From NCBI GenBank assembly GCA_017608545.1, contig JAFCFQ010000002.1, forward strand, positions 1 to 21,924: a stretch of 21,924 nt of DNA. Direction: 5' to 3'. The translations under genes and the position numbers were made by a program. The DNA comes from Candidatus Aenigmatarchaeota archaeon. GTDB lineage: Archaea > Aenigmatarchaeota > Aenigmatarchaeia > Aenigmatarchaeales > Aenigmatarchaeaceae. A model generated the notes under the pieces. It had not been told where the DNA came from and ran no database searches. It worked only from the letters and a program-made list of their open reading frames with translations. Below are positions 21,047-21,924 of this stretch, in pieces; positions within the stretch are counted from its first letter, which is position 1, and each line of letters starts with the position of its first letter.

Positions 21047-21433
21047 TTATTTCTTTTCAATCTTGATGGCATTTACAACTCCGTCTTGTCCAGGCCTAGA
21101 AACAACTTTTGCTAATCCTATTTCAGTTTCAATAATAGCTCCTTTCGTTATTATTCCCATTCTTACAAAATGTGGATTAGCAGAGTTTTCTTTAACATCC
21201 AATATTTTTGCTAATTGTGTTTTTCCTGTAGATTTATCAAAAACATTGGCTTTATCAACTTGAAGTAACCTTTGTTTTTTAATATTAGCCAATCCTTCTA
21301 TAATTTTCTTTTTTTGTTTTCCAATTTTTACAGGAATAAAATCTCTACCAAAATCTCTTTTCTTTTTCTTTCTCTGTTTTTTTCTTAATCCGCCTGTAGG
21401 TTTTCTTTTACTTTTGTATTGTGTTATTGTCAT
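21047..21433 (-). CDS. rps8e: Ribosomal protein S8e
   Basis: A 128-residue small-subunit ribosomal protein, the standard archaeal length. The start TITQYKSKRKPTGGLRKKQRKKK and the end GIITKGAIIETEIGLAKVVSRPGQDGVVNAIKI match the family. SD-like GTGATAGG directly precedes the ATG, and a TATA-rich run (21461-21476) lies about 30-43 bases upstream. It is first in a run with the PIN gene and purM, at 24-25-base spacings, so the three may be cotranscribed. Divergent from the LSm gene across 82 bases. Confidence 0.97.
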   Translation of the reverse strand: MTITQYKSKRKPTGGLRKKQRKKKKRDFGRDFIPVKIGKQKKKIIEGLANIKKQRLLQVDKANVFDKSTGKTQLAKILDVKENSANPHFVRMGIITKGAIIETEIGLAKVVSRPGQDGVVNAIKIEKK

Positions 21434-21460
21434 CCTATCACTTTATGAATTATTAGTCGT

Positions 21461-21476
21461 TATATTTAAATATATT
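21461..21476. promoter_or_regulatory. TATA-rich element between rps8e and LSm
   Basis: The run tatatttaaatatatt is nearly self-complementary, about 30-43 bases upstream of rps8e and 40-55 upstream of LSm. It best serves rps8e. A closer ttatagag (21490-21497), 19-26 bases upstream of the LSm ATG, better fits LSm. Confidence 0.45.
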
Positions 21477-21515
21477 AACACAATATCTCTTATAGAGTTT
21501 TTAATTGTTGATAAC

Positions 21516-21737
21516 ATGACAACAAGACCATTAGATGTTTTGGACAAAGCAAAAGAAAAAAGAGTAATAATTAAATTAAAGAATGGTGTAGAAATAACAG
21601 GTGTTCTACAAGCATTTGATTTACATTTGAATGTCTGGTTAGAAGACGCAGAAGAAAGAAAAGATGATGCACAAATTAAACTTGGTACAGTTCTTATCAG
21701 AGGAGATACAATAATTTACATTTCACCAGCATCATAA
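21516..21737 (+). CDS. LSm (Sm-like archaeal) RNA-binding protein
   Basis: A 73-residue Sm-fold protein that forms heptameric rings and binds U-rich RNA. Sm1 motif: KRVIIKLKNGVEITGVLQAFDLHLNVWLEDAEE, with the [F/Y]D..[M/L]N RNA-binding element (D, L, N near 41-45). Sm2 motif: LGTVLIRGDTIIYI with the characteristic IRG. The ATG giving MTTRPLDVL is the family-typical start; a longer frame upstream is hydrophobic and lies across the promoter, so it was not used. It is followed by rpl37e, an arrangement conserved in many archaea, which supports both calls. Confidence 0.97.
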   Translation: MTTRPLDVLDKAKEKRVIIKLKNGVEITGVLQAFDLHLNVWLEDAEERKDDAQIKLGTVLIRGDTIIYISPAS

Positions 21738-21753
21738 TTTTAAAGTGATGTCT

Positions 21754-21924
21754 ATGGTTAAAGGAACTCCTTCTTTTGGTAAACATAGGAAAGTTATTCA
21801 TACACGTTGTAGAAGATGTGGTTCTCATTCTTTTCACATTAAAAAGAGAAAGTGTAGCAAATGTGGATATCCTTCTAAAAAATTAAGAAAATTTAATTGG
21901 GCTTGGAAACATCCCTTAAAAAAG
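21754..21924 (+). CDS. rpl37e: Ribosomal protein L37e, partial at window end
   Basis: 57 codons are visible with no stop before the window ends. The start MVKGTPSFGK fits the archaeal 'M.KGTPS.GK' pattern; an in-frame ATG six bases earlier (21748) would add two residues and cannot be excluded. A zinc finger is present: C19-x2-C22 (RCRRCGSHSF) and C34-x2-C37 (KCSKCGYP). The family is about 57-64 residues, so only a few C-terminal residues are missing. It encodes a large-subunit ribosomal protein and follows LSm by about 10-16 bases, with an aaagtgat SD-like stretch before it, typical of the LSm-L37e pair. Confidence 0.93.
   Translation, partial: MVKGTPSFGKHRKVIHTRCRRCGSHSFHIKKRKCSKCGYPSKKLRKFNWAWKHPLKK

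Noticed and set aside
20267..21433. PIN protein as the toxin of a VapBC pair
   Set aside because: No small DNA-binding antitoxin gene is adjacent; the neighbours are rps8e and purM, and the protein is too long for a typical VapC.
21414..21515. Hydrophobic 34-residue N-terminal extension of LSm
   Set aside because: It crosses the divergent promoter region and the start of rps8e; the LSm family starts at MTTRPLDVL.
1..21924. tRNA, rRNA, CRISPR, insertion sequence or integration site
   Set aside because: No G+C-rich folded segment, regularly spaced direct repeats, transposase/integrase motif or long inverted repeat was found; the remaining gaps are all under about 85 bases.

Overview
This is a gene-dense, AT-rich stretch (roughly 30% G+C by eye) from an archaeon. 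Archaeal markers are spread across it: transcription factor B, an HMf-type histone, eIF5A with its hypusine-site lysine, ribosomal proteins L35Ae, S8e and L37e, an LSm protein, a class I archaeal CCA-adding enzyme and an archaeal-type Ogg2 glycosylase. The very short intergenic gaps, many small lysine-rich unknowns and lone biosynthetic gene fit a small-genome DPANN archaeon (Woesearchaeota/Pacearchaeota-like). That placement is an inference from gene style, not a measured phylogeny. I see no rRNA, tRNA, CRISPR array, transposase or integrase, and no stretch over 300 bases without a gene.

Layout. 1-4842 (minus strand) holds the start of rpl35ae, a fused MNT nucleotidyltransferase/double-HEPN protein, an enlarged endonuclease IV-like TIM-barrel protein, a translationally linked unknown zinc-ribbon protein, and a 54-residue membrane peptide. 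4914-6160 (plus) is a three-gene operon of two tandem paralogues and a small coiled-coil protein, all of unknown function. 6161-7388 (minus) is tfb behind a 72-residue unknown. The histone (plus), htpX (minus) and eIF5A (plus) follow. 8957-11962 (minus) is a three-gene MacB-like ABC export system: ATPase, secreted CARDB-like protein, FtsX-type permease. Then come ogg (plus) and a CBS-domain/channel-like membrane pair (minus).

13735-19090 (plus) is one long, tightly spaced operon: cca, a small membrane protein, rnz, a second related small membrane protein, nth, a stand-alone LigD-type 3'-phosphoesterase, a YfcE-type phosphoesterase and an endonuclease IV. It joins tRNA 3'-end maturation (RNase Z, then CCA addition) to base excision repair (glycosylase/lyase, 3'-end cleaning, AP endonuclease). 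19087-21433 (minus) holds a long-form purM, a PIN-domain protein and rps8e. The window ends with LSm and rpl37e (plus).

Two features of organisation recur. Seven within-operon junctions have exactly TGA-N4-ATG, often with the stop inside a GTGAT/GGTGAT Shine-Dalgarno-like element. All five convergent gene pairs either abut with no spacer or overlap by four bases (TTAA), so transcripts must end inside the opposing gene. The least explained parts are the endonuclease IV-like/zinc-ribbon pair, the MNT-HEPN fusion, the 4914-6160 trio and the two 'PDWRK' membrane proteins flanking rnz.
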